Below, in pieces: positions 18,406-28,125 of a stretch of 64,000 bases of DNA. Where the stretch lies: positions 186,001 to 250,000 of the forward strand of contig CAWJEX010000007.1 in NCBI GenBank assembly GCA_963841995.1, given 5' to 3'. Below the pieces are notes generated by a model. That model was given only the letters and a program-made list of their open reading frames with translations. It had not been told where the DNA came from and did not search any database. Positions within the stretch are counted from its first letter, which is position 1, and the number at the start of each line of letters is the position of its first letter. The DNA is from DATDPM01 sp963841995 (lineage in GTDB: Bacteria; Pseudomonadota; Alphaproteobacteria; DATDPM01). The translations under genes and the position numbers were made by a program.

Positions 18406-19813
18406 CTAACTATTCAAATTTTGCGGCCGTTCGGCCTGGTGAAGGCCGAGCGATTTGAGCTTGCGATGGAGTGCTGACCGTTCCATGCCGACGAAGGCCG
18501 CGGTACGCGAGATATTACCGCCAAAGCGCATGACTTGCGCGGTCAGATATTCGCGCTCGAAGACTTCGCGGGCTTCCCGCAAGGAGAGCGTCATGATCTC
18601 GCTGCCCCGCTCCCATTGCAGGACCGTCGGGGTAATGCCGCTGATTTCGGGCGGCAGCATATCGCTGCGAAATCGGCTCCGTCGCATCCCCCGGCGCCAT
18701 GATGAGCAGCCAATCGATGACATTGCGCAGCTGACGGACGTTTCCTTTCCACGCATAGCTTTGCAGCGCCGCCATCGCATCTTCGCCGATCTCGCGCGTC
18801 GGCATTCCCGCCGCCTCCGCCGAACGGCGCATGAAATGGCGCGCCAGCAAAGGAATATCCTCGCGCCGGTCGGTCAAGGACGGGACGCGGATCGGGACGA
18901 CGCTTAACCGGTAAAACAGATCCTCGCGGAAATTGCCCTGGGTCATCTCCTCGGTCAGATCGCGATTGGACGACGAAATAACCCGCACATCGACCTCGAC
19001 GGCATCGGTTCCCCCAACCCGCTGAAAGGTTTGCTCCTGAAGCGCCCGCACGATCTTGCCTTGGGTTTCCAGCGGCATGTCGGCGACTTCGTCCAGGAAA
19101 AGCGTTCCGCCATGCGCTTGTTCGAAGGTGCCAATCTTGCGCGGCGAATCGGGACCTTCGATTCCGGCCTCGATCCCGAATAGCTCCTGCTCCAATCGGT
19201 CGGGCCTCATCGTTGCGCAATTCAACACAACGAACGGGCCCGACGCGCGTTTGGACCGGGTATGAAGCATGCGCGCGACGACCTCTTTACCGGCGCCCGC
19301 TGGACCGGTAATGAGAACCCGGCTTCCGGTCGGAGCGACGCGCTCCACCATTTGACGGAGTTGGTTGATCGCCGAAGATTGACCGATCAACTCCGCTTCC
19401 GCGCCGACGCGAAGCCGGAGCTCCTCATTTTCGCGCCGAAGCCTCGCCGCCTCGATGGCCCGCTCGACAACCAGAAGCAGCCGGTCCGCCTTGAAGGGCT
19501 TTTCGATGAAATCGTAGGCGCCCTTCTTGATGGCGGCGACCGCGGTCTCGATCGTTCCGTGACCACTGATCATCACCACGGGTACGGTCGGGTGTTCTTT
19601 TTTAATCACGTCGAGAAGTTCGATGCCGTCGAGCTCGCTGCCTTGCAGCCAAATATCGAGAATGACCAGGCTGGGCCGCCGGGAGCGGATAGCAGCGAGC
19701 GCGCTCGTACTGTCCGCCGCTTCCCGCGTCTCGAATTCCTCGTCGGCGAGCACGCCCGACATCAGGATGCGATTGTCGGACTCGTCGTCAACGATAAGAA
19801 TGTCATGAGCCAT
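18406..19813 (-). CDS. ntrX: Nitrogen/redox response regulator NtrX (frameshifted)
   Basis: The receiver domain (IVDDE, phospho-Asp in VILDIWLQG) and the AAA+ domain (GPAGAGKEVVARML, GTLFLDEVADMP) are in the frame from ATG 19813. That frame loses similarity after GDATEPI. The continuation (SDMLPPEISGITPTVLQW and the Fis-type HTH NISRTAAFVGMERSALHRKL) is in another frame ending at 18406. Dropping one base in the A run at 18670-18672 gives EPIRSDMLPPE, the expected join, and a protein of about 468 residues. The sigma-54 contact loop GAFTGA is missing (IEAGIEGPDS instead), as usual for NtrX. The start overlaps the ntrY stop. Confidence 0.85.
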
Positions 19814-22092
19814 GAGCGGCGGTCCTCAAGGATTCCAGCCTTTGGGGATCGGCTTGTTCGCTCTCGCCGGCTTCCGCCGATCGGGCAAAAACCATACGGA
19901 CCCGGGCGCCGCCGCCGTCGCGATCGGAGAGGATCAAATCGCCCCCGTGATCCTCCATGATCTTCTTCACGATCGCGAGACCAAGCCCCGTGCCTTTCGC
20001 CCGCGTCGTGACATAAGGTTCGGTCAAGCGCTCGCGGTAGGCGGTTGGGAAACCTGGACCGTTATCCTCGATATCCACGATCATGCGTCCGCCTTCCCGC
20101 GCAATACGCAGCCAAACCCGGCCGTCGCCTTCGCCCTGGGCTGCGCCCTCGAGGGCTTCCGCGGCGTTCTGCAAAAGATTGGTCAGGGCCTGACCGATTT
20201 GGCGGCCGTCACAGCGGATCAAGACCGATTCATCCGGAATGTCGCAGGAAAATACGATCTTCGGATAGGCGTTCTGTTGCAGAAACACGGCGCGCCGGCA
20301 CATATCCGCCAAATCCGATTCCTCCATCACCGGTGCCGGCATCCGGGCAAAAGACGAAAACTCGTCGACCATCCGCCCGATATCGCCCACCTGGCGGACG
20401 ATCGTATCGGTGCAGATGATGAATGTTTCCGGATCCGATTTGATTTCGCGCAGATATTTGCGCTTCAGCCGCTCCGCCGACAATTGAATGGGCGTCAGCG
20501 GGTTCTTGATCTCGTGGGCGATGCGCCGCGCGACATCGGCCCAGGCGGCCTTGCGCTGGGCCGACAGCAATTCGGTCACGTCGTCGAAGGTGACGACGAA
20601 GCCTTTGACGACGCCGTCGGCTTTTTCGGTTGCGATGCGCACCAGGAGCGTCCGCACCCGCCCGCCCGGCATGACGGTGATCTGGGATTCCGCGATGCGG
20701 TCCGAGCGGCGCTTCGCCTTACGGACCAACCCCGCCATTTCCGGAACGACTTCGGAAAGGTCTGCCCCGATTTTCCGGTCCAATGGGATGCCCAGCAATT
20801 TCGAAGCCGAGCGATTCGGAAGATGGATGCGCCCATCCTTGTCCAAGCCGATGACGCCGGCCGAAACACCGGACAGTACCGTTTCCGTAAATCGGCGTCG
20901 CATATCGAGCTGGCTGTTCGCTTCGACCAATTCGGTGCGCTGCTCTTCGAGCTGGCTGGTCATCCGATTGAATGCGCGGCTGAGCGTTCCAAGTTCGTCG
21001 TTCTGCGGCCCTTCATCGACACGAGCGGTCAAATCTCCCGACCGCACCTGTTCGGCCGCGGTCACCAGGCGCGTGATCGGGCGCGCCAATTGGGTCGCCA
21101 GCATCAGGCCGACGAGCACCGCGGCCAACAAAATCAGCAACGCGACGACGACGAAGATCATGACGAAGGTCAATTGCAGGCCCGAACGCTGCCCTTCCAG
21201 TTTCTGGTAGGTGCTGACCGCGCTTTGGGTCGCCTGCATGTGGGCAATGACCTTCGGATCGACGAAGCGGCCGACATAAAGATAAATGTCGTTGAGCTGG
21301 TTAAGTTTGACCAGCGCCCGCACGCGATCGTCGCTGGCGCCGGTCAGGATGGCCACGTCTCGGGTGTTGGCGGTGTCGATTGCATCATAAGGCGGCTGTT
21401 CGAATTCGAGGGCGAAGCTGAAACCCGCATGGGCGATCACATGCCCGTTGCCGTTGTAGTAGTAGAATACCACCGCCTCGGAGAGCGACCGCAGCGACGA
21501 TTCTTCGTTCAAGACTTGAGTCAGCGCTTTCGGGTTCGCCAACAGGGTCGGCTCACGGCCGATGAGATCGGCGATCGAGAGAACGTCCGAGCGGATATTT
21601 TCTTTGTGTTCGCGAAGATAAGCCTCCGCCACCGCGAGCAATTCATTGACCGCCGTGCTCACCCTCTTGTCGAACCAGGATTGAACACCAAGATCAAAAA
21701 ACAGCGCGAAGAAGACCGACATGATGATCGCCGGCGTTGCCGCGACCAAGCCGAACATCAGGACAAGACGGGTGTGCAGCCGCGACCCCGCAGAGCCCCG
21801 TCGCCGCGCCGCCCAGATCGCAACGATGCGTCTTGCCACGACGATGGCAAGCACCAGGAGAAGCACGAGATCGGCAATCAAGATGCCGAGCACCAAACTC
21901 GGATCGGTCTCGGAGAGCCCGGATTCTGGTGAAGACGGCATAGGTGGCAATACCCATGCCGGCCGCCGCAAGCATCAAGAAGAACATGAATTTGCGGGCG
22001 AGTCCGATGCGCTCCGCCCAAGCCTCGAAGCGGCGCAACCATAACCAGATGCGCGAGCCTCCCCCCGCTTCGTCCGTGGTACCGCTTGTCAT
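19803..22092 (-). CDS. ntrY: Sensor histidine kinase NtrY (frameshifted near N-terminus)
   Basis: The first 55 residues from ATG 22092 contain TM1 (FMFFLMLAAAGMGIATYAVFT). The rest lies in another frame: TM2 (LVLGILIADLVLLLVLAIV), TM3, a periplasmic loop, TM4, HAMP, a PAS domain, HisKA (RIAHEIKNPLTPIQLSAERLKR) and HATPase (IEDNGPGF, KGTGLGLAI). Removing one base of the pair at 21924-21925 restores YAVFTRSGLSETDPS. The whole protein would have about 760 residues. It senses nitrogen or redox state and phosphorylates NtrX. An ATG at 22128 is an alternative start. Confidence 0.87.
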
Positions 22093-22171
22093 CGCATAGT
22101 CCGGATTCGCGTGCCCGGGTTGAAACAATCGCCCAATCCCGCGGAAATCCGCGGGCGGGCGGTAAAGAGGC

Positions 22172-23617
22172 TTATTTTATGCCTCGTACGACGCGGATGT
22201 CCAATTCGCGAATCCGCTTGCGCAGGGTATTACGGTTGACACCCAGCAATTGCGCCGCCTTGATTTGGTTTCCGCGCGTCGCCTCCAACGTCAAGGAAAT
22301 GAGCGGGCGCTCCACTTCCTTCAGAATACGGCCGTGGAGACCGGCCGCCGGCAAGGCGTTTTTATGCGCGCCGAAATAGTCGCGGAGGTGGCGTTCGACC
22401 GCGGCGCCGAGGGAATCCGCTTCGATGACGCCGGCCGGCCGGATCGGCGGCAGGGCTTCGGCGAGCTCCGCTTCGATGGCATCCACCCCGATGACTTCCT
22501 GCGAATAGAGTGCCGCCAAACGGCGTACCAGATTTTCGAGTTCGCGGACATTGCCCGGCCAGCGATAGCTCCGCAGCCGCTCGAGCGCCGCGCCGTCGAG
22601 CCTCTTTGACGGCAATCCTTCGGCCAACGCTTGCGCCAAGAAGTGACGGACCAGGGCGGGAATGTCATCGGTCCGTTCGCGCAAGGGTGGCACGCGAATC
22701 GGCACGACATTGAGGCGATAGAATAAGTCTTCGCGGAATAGTCCCTGATCGATGAGCTGGCGAAGATCACGGTGGGTGGCAGCGATGATGCGCACATTGG
22801 CTCGGATCGGCGTGCGCCCGCCCACCGTCATGTACTCGCCGGACTGCAGAACGCGCAGCAGCCGGGTTTGCGCATCGAGCGGCATGTCGCCGATCTCGTC
22901 GAGGAATAGCGTTCCGCCCTCGCCTTGCTCGAAGCGTCCCGAACTGCGGGAAGCGGCGCCGGTGAACGCACCCTTCTCGTGGCCGAACAGTTCGCTTTCG
23001 ATCAGCTCGCGGGGAATCGCCGCCATGTTGACCGCGACAAACGGCCCGTTGCGCCGCTTGCCGTAATCGTGGAGCGCCCGGGCGACCAATTCTTTGCCCG
23101 TTCCCGATTCTCCGGCGATCATTACGGTCAAGTCGGTTCCCATCAACCGCGCCAAGACCCGGTAGATTTCCTGCATCGCCGGCGAGCGGCCGATCAGCGG
23201 AAGCTGCTCTTCGCCTTCTTCGCGGTCCATTTCCTCTTCGGCGGAGGGCCGCGGTTCGGTGAGGGCCCGCCGGACCATGCCGACGAGCTCGTTCAAATCG
23301 AAGGGCTTGGGCAAATATTCGAAGGCGCCTCGTTCGGTCGCCTTGACCGCCGTCAGCAACGTATTCTGCGCGCTCATCGCGATGATGCGTAGGTCCGGTC
23401 GGATCTTGCGGATGCGCGGAATAAGATCGAGGCCGTTTTCGTCCGGCATGATGACGTCCGTAATGACAAGATCGCCCTGCCCGTCGGCGACCCAGCGCCA
23501 CAAGGTTGCAGCATTGCCGGTCGTCCGCACCTCGTAACCGACCCGCGCCAGCGCCTGTTCGAGAACGGTCCGGATCGCGCGATCGTCGTCCGCAATCAGA
23601 ATCGTGGCTGCACTCAT
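22172..23617 (-). CDS. ntrC: Nitrogen regulation response regulator NtrC (sigma-54 activator)
   Basis: The protein has 481 intact residues. The receiver domain has ADDD and phospho-Asp at about 54 (VITDVIMPDENG). The AAA+ domain has Walker A GESGTGKELVARALH, the sigma-54 contact loop ESELFGHEKGAFTGA, and Walker B GTLFLDEIGDMP. The Fis-type HTH is near the end (NQIKAAQLLGVNRNTLRKRI). Phosphorylated by NtrB, it activates sigma-54 promoters of nitrogen assimilation genes. Its ATG overlaps the ntrB stop by 4 bp. Confidence 0.97.
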   Translation of the reverse strand: MSAATILIADDDRAIRTVLEQALARVGYEVRTTGNAATLWRWVADGQGDLVITDVIMPDENGLDLIPRIRKIRPDLRIIAMSAQNTLLTAVKATERGAFEYLPKPFDLNELVGMVRRALTEPRPSAEEEMDREEGEEQLPLIGRSPAMQEIYRVLARLMGTDLTVMIAGESGTGKELVARALHDYGKRRNGPFVAVNMAAIPRELIESELFGHEKGAFTGAASRSSGRFEQGEGGTLFLDEIGDMPLDAQTRLLRVLQSGEYMTVGGRTPIRANVRIIAATHRDLRQLIDQGLFREDLFYRLNVVPIRVPPLRERTDDIPALVRHFLAQALAEGLPSKRLDGAALERLRSYRWPGNVRELENLVRRLAALYSQEVIGVDAIEAELAEALPPIRPAGVIEADSLGAAVERHLRDYFGAHKNALPAAGLHGRILKEVERPLISLTLEATRGNQIKAAQLLGVNRNTLRKRIRELDIRVVRGIK

Positions 23618-24762
23618 TGCGCCTCGCCTTGCTCGACAAACATTGGAAGCCGCACGCGGAAGATGGTGCGGCGCGGCTGGCTGTCGAATTCAATAACGCC
23701 GCCGTGGTCGTTGATGATCTTGGCGACGAGCGCCAAGCCGAGCCCGGTTCCTCCGGCCTTGGTGGTCACGAAGGCATCGAACAGGCAGGAATGCAGATCG
23801 TCGGGAATTCCGTCGCCGTTGTCCTGAATGCTGACCATCAGCGGCAGGTCCATGCGCGTCGCACTACCGGGGACGGCCATCCGGACGCCGTGCTGATAGG
23901 CCGTCGACAGCACGATCTCGCCGCCCTTTTTCGGCGCCGCCTCGGCCGCGTTCTTTACCAAATTGAGAAGGACTTGGATCAATTGGTCCCGGTTGCCGTG
24001 CACTGGCGGCAGCGAAGGGTCGTAGTTCTCGACGAACCGCATACCGCGGGCAAACCCGGATTCGCCGAGCCGCCGAACATGTTCCAGCACGCGATGAATG
24101 TTTACCGCCCCCCGTTCGATCCCGCGCTTTTCGGAAAACACTTCCATCCGGTCGACCAGCGCACAAATTCGATCCGCTTCGTCGCAAATGAGCTCGGTCA
24201 GTTTCTTGTCCGGCGCCGGCGCGTTCTGTTCGAGAAGTTGCGCAGCGCCGCGGATGCCGGAGAGCGGATTTTTGATTTCATGGGCCAGAACCGCCGCCAT
24301 GCCGGTCACCGACCGGGCGGCGCTGCGATGGGTCAATTGATGATCGATTTTGTCCGTGATCGACCGTTCGCGGAGAGTCACGATGATGGAATCGGGCATT
24401 TCCGGCACCGGGGAAACCTGGATCGTCACGAAGCGGTCGCCGATTCGCGGTGTTGCGATCGTCACGCCATATTCGAAAACGCTGTGTCCCCCTTCATTCA
24501 CTTGCGAAACCAGGGACAGAAGCGGGCTGTCGGACGGGACGAGATCGTGAAGCTGCTTAGCGCATAATTGCTCGGCGCTCGCCGCAAAGAAATTTTCCGC
24601 GGCGAAATTGGCGTATTGAACGGCGCCGGCCTCGCCGACCACCAGTACTGGATCGGGAAGCGCATTGAGAATGGAAAGAATATTCGACCCCGGCAAATCG
24701 CCGCGCGTTCGCCGGCCGAACGGCGTGATCGCGCTCGCCCTGACGCCGTTTCGAGCCATCAC
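23614..24762 (-). CDS. ntrB: Nitrogen regulation sensor kinase NtrB
   Basis: The protein has 382 residues and no transmembrane segment. A PAS domain occupies about residues 25-130 (LPDPVLVVGEAGAVQYAN), followed by HisKA with VLAHEIKNPLSGIRGAAQLLEQ and HATPase_c (VLLNLVKNAAEAA, IQDNGDGIP, GTGLGLALV). It is a cytosolic kinase/phosphatase of NtrC controlled by PII. It overlaps dusB upstream and ntrC downstream (both ATGA), so dusB-ntrB-ntrC form a tight operon. Confidence 0.96.
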   Translation of the reverse strand: MMARNGVRASAITPFGRRTRGDLPGSNILSILNALPDPVLVVGEAGAVQYANFAAENFFAASAEQLCAKQLHDLVPSDSPLLSLVSQVNEGGHSVFEYGVTIATPRIGDRFVTIQVSPVPEMPDSIIVTLRERSITDKIDHQLTHRSAARSVTGMAAVLAHEIKNPLSGIRGAAQLLEQNAPAPDKKLTELICDEADRICALVDRMEVFSEKRGIERGAVNIHRVLEHVRRLGESGFARGMRFVENYDPSLPPVHGNRDQLIQVLLNLVKNAAEAAPKKGGEIVLSTAYQHGVRMAVPGSATRMDLPLMVSIQDNGDGIPDDLHSCLFDAFVTTKAGGTGLGLALVAKIINDHGGVIEFDSQPRRTIFRVRLPMFVEQGEAQ

Positions 24763-25742
24763 GCGGCCTCGCGCGCCAAAGGTTCGAAGAAATCCGCAAT
24801 TTTCCGGTTCAACGCCGCCGCTTCGCCGATGGCATTAACCTCAGCCCGGAACCCGGCCGAGCCGGGCAGGCCCTTGCAATACCAGCCGATATGCTTGCGG
24901 GCGATTTGCACGCCGGTGTGCTCGCCGTAATGGCTCAGCATGTCGTCGAGATGGCTGCATAGGATTTGGTATTGTTCGGCGAGGGGCGGATCCGCCAAGC
25001 GCTCGCCGGTTTCCAGGAACCGGCTCACTTGCTTCAGAAACCACGGCCGGCCATAGGCGCCGCGCCCGATCATCACGCCGTCCGCACCGGATTGTTCGAG
25101 GCAGGCTTTGGCTTCTTCGAGAGTCGTGATGTCGCCATTGGCGATCACCGGAATCGAAACCGATTCTTTGACTTCGCGAATGAAATTCCAATCGGCGCGG
25201 CCCTGATACATCTGGCAGCGCGTGCGGCCGTGTACCGTCAGCATTTTGATGCCGGAGGCTTCTGCGATTTTCGCGAGCCTCGGCGCATTGCGATTATCGG
25301 CGTCCCATCCGGTGCGCATTTTCAGCGTCACCGGCAGAGTCACCGCATTCACCGTCGCTTCGAGGATTCGCGCCGCCTTGATTTCGTCGCGCATCAAGGC
25401 GGAGCCGGCTTCGCCGTTCACCACCTTTTTCACCGGGCAGCCCATATTGATATCGATCAGAGCCGCTCCCCGGTCCTCGTTGAGTTTGGCAGCGGTACCC
25501 ATCACCTCCGGCTCGCAACCGGCAAGCTGCACCGCCATCGGAAATTCCTCCGGCTCATTGGCAGCCATGCGAAGCGTCTTGGCGTTCTGGCGAACCATCG
25601 CCTCGCTCGCAATCATCTCGGAAACCACCAACGCGGCGCCCTGGCGCTTCACCAGACGCCGGAACGGCAGATCGGTGACGCCGGACATCGGGGCAAGGAT
25701 TACCCCATTGGTTAGGCGCAAGCGCCCGACCGCAATGCTCAT
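24759..25742 (-). CDS. dusB: tRNA-dihydrouridine synthase DusB
   Basis: The protein has 327 residues. The FMN-binding TIM barrel begins with LAPMSGVTDLPFRRL. DINMGCPVKKV carries the catalytic Cys, and KMRTGWD, VHGRTRCQMYQG and VIANGDI are typical. It reduces uridines of the tRNA D-loop. It is the first gene of the ntrBC operon, an arrangement widely seen in alphaproteobacteria (formerly nifR3). It diverges from ispDF across a gap of about 230 bp. Confidence 0.96.
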   Translation of the reverse strand: MSIAVGRLRLTNGVILAPMSGVTDLPFRRLVKRQGAALVVSEMIASEAMVRQNAKTLRMAANEPEEFPMAVQLAGCEPEVMGTAAKLNEDRGAALIDINMGCPVKKVVNGEAGSALMRDEIKAARILEATVNAVTLPVTLKMRTGWDADNRNAPRLAKIAEASGIKMLTVHGRTRCQMYQGRADWNFIREVKESVSIPVIANGDITTLEEAKACLEQSGADGVMIGRGAYGRPWFLKQVSRFLETGERLADPPLAEQYQILCSHLDDMLSHYGEHTGVQIARKHIGWYCKGLPGSAGFRAEVNAIGEAAALNRKIADFFEPLAREAA

Positions 25743-25780
25743 TTTTAAGGCTCTCGATGATGCCTGATTAGGGAATAGGC

Positions 25781-25810
25781 ACTGTAGCCTGCCTGCTGTG
25801 CCGGTTTCAA
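25781..25810 (-). promoter_or_regulatory. Candidate promoter of dusB-ntrBC
   Basis: On the minus strand TTGAAA (25805-25810) and TACAGT (25781-25786) are spaced by 18 bp, about 40 nt upstream of the dusB ATG. This is the best promoter-like pair seen in the dusB/ispDF divergent gap. Found by eye. Confidence 0.35.
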
Positions 25811-25974
25811 CCGCCCGTCGACTTTATCCGAAATGAGGCATTGCCGGGCGGAAAGATCCGGTTGGGCAGACCCTTCGGCCAAAAACATCCCGGAAAAACA
25901 AGGCCCAGCACCCCTTGGCAAGGACCGGAGGGATGTCTAGTTTGGGCACCCGAACATTCCCTGCAGGATTCGCA

Positions 25975-27129
25975 ATGCCCGGAAACGTGGCTCTCGTGCT
26001 CGCCGCCGGCCGCGGCCAGAGGCTCGGTTCTTCTACTCCGAAGCAGTATCTGCCGCTCGCCGGCAAACCCGTTTTGCGCTACAGCCTCGCCGCCTTTGCC
26101 TCTCACCCGTCGATTGCGGCGGTTGCGGCGGTGATCGCACCGGAAGACCGCGCCCTTTACGACCGTGCCGCTAGCGGATTGACGCTGTTGCCGCCGGTCA
26201 TGGGCGGCGCCACACGGCAGGAATCGGTGCGCAACGGCCTCGAGGCGCTGAGCCAGCGCGATCCCGAACGTATCCTCATTCACGACGCCGCTCGACCCTT
26301 CGTCGATCATGACACCATCGGCCGGGTCTTGGACGCACTTGATTCGGCGGCAGCCGCGATTGCTGCGGTCCCCGTCGCCGATACCTTGAAGCGCGGCGAA
26401 AACGATCGGGTCGCAGGGACCGTCGAACGGAACGGGCTTTGGCGCGCCCAAACGCCGCAAGGTTTTCATTATCGCGCTATTCTCGAAGCGCATCGGCGAT
26501 TTTCACATTCCGAAGCGACCGATGATGCGATGCTGGCGGAAGAAGCCGGAATGGCGGTCGCGCTGGTCATGGGAAGCGAGGAGAATTTCAAGGTGACGAC
26601 GAGCGACGATCTACGCCGCGCCGAACGCTTCGCGTCGGCCGGCGAAATGCGCACCGGGCTTGGTTTCGACGCCCATCGGTTTTCGCCCGGCGATCATCTT
26701 TGGCTTTGCGGAATCAAAATTCCTTTCGACCGCACGCTATCGGGGCACTCCGACGCCGATGTCGGATTGCACGCCGCGACCGACGCCCTTCTCGGCGCCA
26801 TTGGCGCCGGCGATATCGGGGTGCATTTTCCGCCCAGTGACGAGAAATGGCGCGGGGCGCCGTCGCATAAATTCCTGCGCTTTGCCGCCGACAAAATTGC
26901 GGAGCAAGGCGGCTCGATTCTCAATCTCGATGTGACGCTCATCTGCGAACAGCCGCGTATCGGCCCGCACCGCGACGCCATGGTCTCGCGCGTCGCGGAA
27001 ATCCTCGGCGTTCCGGCGGCGCGAGTCAGCGTCAAGGCCACGACGACCGAGGGCATGGGCTTTACCGGAAGGGGCGACGGCATCGCCGCACAAGCGGTCG
27101 CCGCGGTGCGCCTGCCCCTTCCGCGATGA
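25975..27129 (+). CDS. ispDF: Bifunctional IspD/IspF enzyme of the MEP isoprenoid pathway
   Basis: The fused protein has 384 residues from ATG 25975; ATG 25933 in frame is an alternative. IspD half (1-225): VLAAGRGQRLGSSTPKQYLPL, IHDAARPFV, QTPQGFHY, ATDDAML. IspF half (about 226-384): GLGFDAHRF with the metal Asp and His, LSGHSDADVGLHA, and TTTEGMGFTGRGDGI. It makes CDP-ME from MEP and later cyclises CDP-ME2P to MEcPP. dxr of the same pathway is at 59.2-60.4 kb. pgpA follows with an ATGA overlap. Confidence 0.96.
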   Translation: MPGNVALVLAAGRGQRLGSSTPKQYLPLAGKPVLRYSLAAFASHPSIAAVAAVIAPEDRALYDRAASGLTLLPPVMGGATRQESVRNGLEALSQRDPERILIHDAARPFVDHDTIGRVLDALDSAAAAIAAVPVADTLKRGENDRVAGTVERNGLWRAQTPQGFHYRAILEAHRRFSHSEATDDAMLAEEAGMAVALVMGSEENFKVTTSDDLRRAERFASAGEMRTGLGFDAHRFSPGDHLWLCGIKIPFDRTLSGHSDADVGLHAATDALLGAIGAGDIGVHFPPSDEKWRGAPSHKFLRFAADKIAEQGGSILNLDVTLICEQPRIGPHRDAMVSRVAEILGVPAARVSVKATTTEGMGFTGRGDGIAAQAVAAVRLPLPR

Positions 27130-27647
27130 GCCCGCGGCCGCCTGCCGGCATGGCGGTGCTCCACCCGGCATGGATAGTGGCAACATGGTTCGGCGCCGGA
27201 CTCCTTCCCAAGGCTCCGGGAACGTTCGCCTCGCTTGCCGCGTTGCCTTTCGCCTGGGTCATTCAATGGCGATTCGGCGCGACCGGGTTAACTGCCGCCG
27301 CCGTCATTGCGACCGCGGTCGGATTGTGGGCCTGTAGCCGGCTCATCACGCCCACGAGCGCCGAGGATCCCGGCCACGTCGTGATCGACGAAGTGGCCGG
27401 GCAATGGCTGACTCTTGCACCGGTGGCGGCAATGGCGCCGTTGCCAGATTACCGGGTTTACGCAACCGGCTTCGTAATGTTCCGGCTCTTCGATATCTTG
27501 AAGCCCTTCCCCGTGAATTGGGCCGAAAGGCGATTTAGAGGTGCGCTCGGCATCATGGCGGACGATATCTTCGCCGCGGTTTACGCCGGCATCGGGACCG
27601 GTTTCATCTATGCTTATTCCCATGGCCTCGGACCTTTTTCCGCATAA
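27126..27647 (+). CDS. pgpA: Phosphatidylglycerophosphatase A
   Basis: The protein has 173 residues and several hydrophobic segments. PKAPGTFASLAALPFAW near the N-terminus and VIDEVAGQWLTL carry the conserved acidic residues of PgpA; DILKPFPVNWAER and DDIFAAVYAG are also typical. It dephosphorylates phosphatidylglycerol phosphate in the inner membrane. Start and stop overlap with ispDF and cinA indicate one transcription unit. Confidence 0.92.
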   Translation: MSPRPPAGMAVLHPAWIVATWFGAGLLPKAPGTFASLAALPFAWVIQWRFGATGLTAAAVIATAVGLWACSRLITPTSAEDPGHVVIDEVAGQWLTLAPVAAMAPLPDYRVYATGFVMFRLFDILKPFPVNWAERRFRGALGIMADDIFAAVYAGIGTGFIYAYSHGLGPFSA

Positions 27648-28125
27648 CCTCGTCGAGCTGGCGCGCTCGCTCGTGACAAGCTGCCGGGAAAGGCATCTCA
27701 GCCTCGCCACCGCCGAATCGTGCACCGGCGGATTGATCGCCGGCTGCCTCACCGAAATTCCCGGAGTTTCGCAAATCTTTCGCGGCGGTTTCGTCACCTA
27801 CGCCAATGAAGCCAAAACGGCGGAACTCGGAGTGCCGAAAGAACTGCTCCAAAAGGTTGGCGCGGTGAGCCAAGAAGTGGCCCGCGCCATGGCGGAAGGC
27901 GCCCTGAAACGACTCGACGCCGATCTTGCGGTTTCGGTCACGGGAATTGCCGGACCGGATGGGGGAACGCCGGCCAAACCCGTCGGCCTCGTTCACATCG
28001 CGGCCGCGCGCAAGGGCAAGCCGACCTTGCACGAGAGTTATCAATTTCCCGGCGGCCGGCAGGCGGTACGGCTTTCTTCCGTCGAAGCCGCCCTAAAGCT
28101 CGCCTTGTGTGCCGCCCATGCTTAA
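27622..28125 (+). CDS. pncC: CinA C-terminal-domain protein, nicotinamide-nucleotide amidase
   Basis: I chose the ATG at 27622, inside the end of pgpA, giving 167 residues; ATG 27610 is also possible. Only the CinA C-terminal domain is present: ATAESCTGGLIAGCL with the catalytic Ser, FVTYANEAKTAELGV, and SVTGIAGPDGGTPAKPVGLVHIA. The domain deamidates NMN to nicotinate mononucleotide. It overlaps pgpA by 26 bp and the next gene by 8 bp. Confidence 0.92.
   Translation: MASDLFPHNLVELARSLVTSCRERHLSLATAESCTGGLIAGCLTEIPGVSQIFRGGFVTYANEAKTAELGVPKELLQKVGAVSQEVARAMAEGALKRLDADLAVSVTGIAGPDGGTPAKPVGLVHIAAARKGKPTLHESYQFPGGRQAVRLSSVEAALKLALCAAHA

Noticed and set aside
18515..18680. NtrX as a naturally truncated regulator without a DNA-binding domain
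   Set aside because: The HTH is fully conserved in the next frame and rejoins by dropping a single base, so deliberate truncation is unlikely.
19812..21932. 706-codon plus-strand open frame opposite ntrY
   Set aside because: Antisense shadow; ntrY has clear membrane, HAMP, PAS, HisKA and HATPase features on the other strand.
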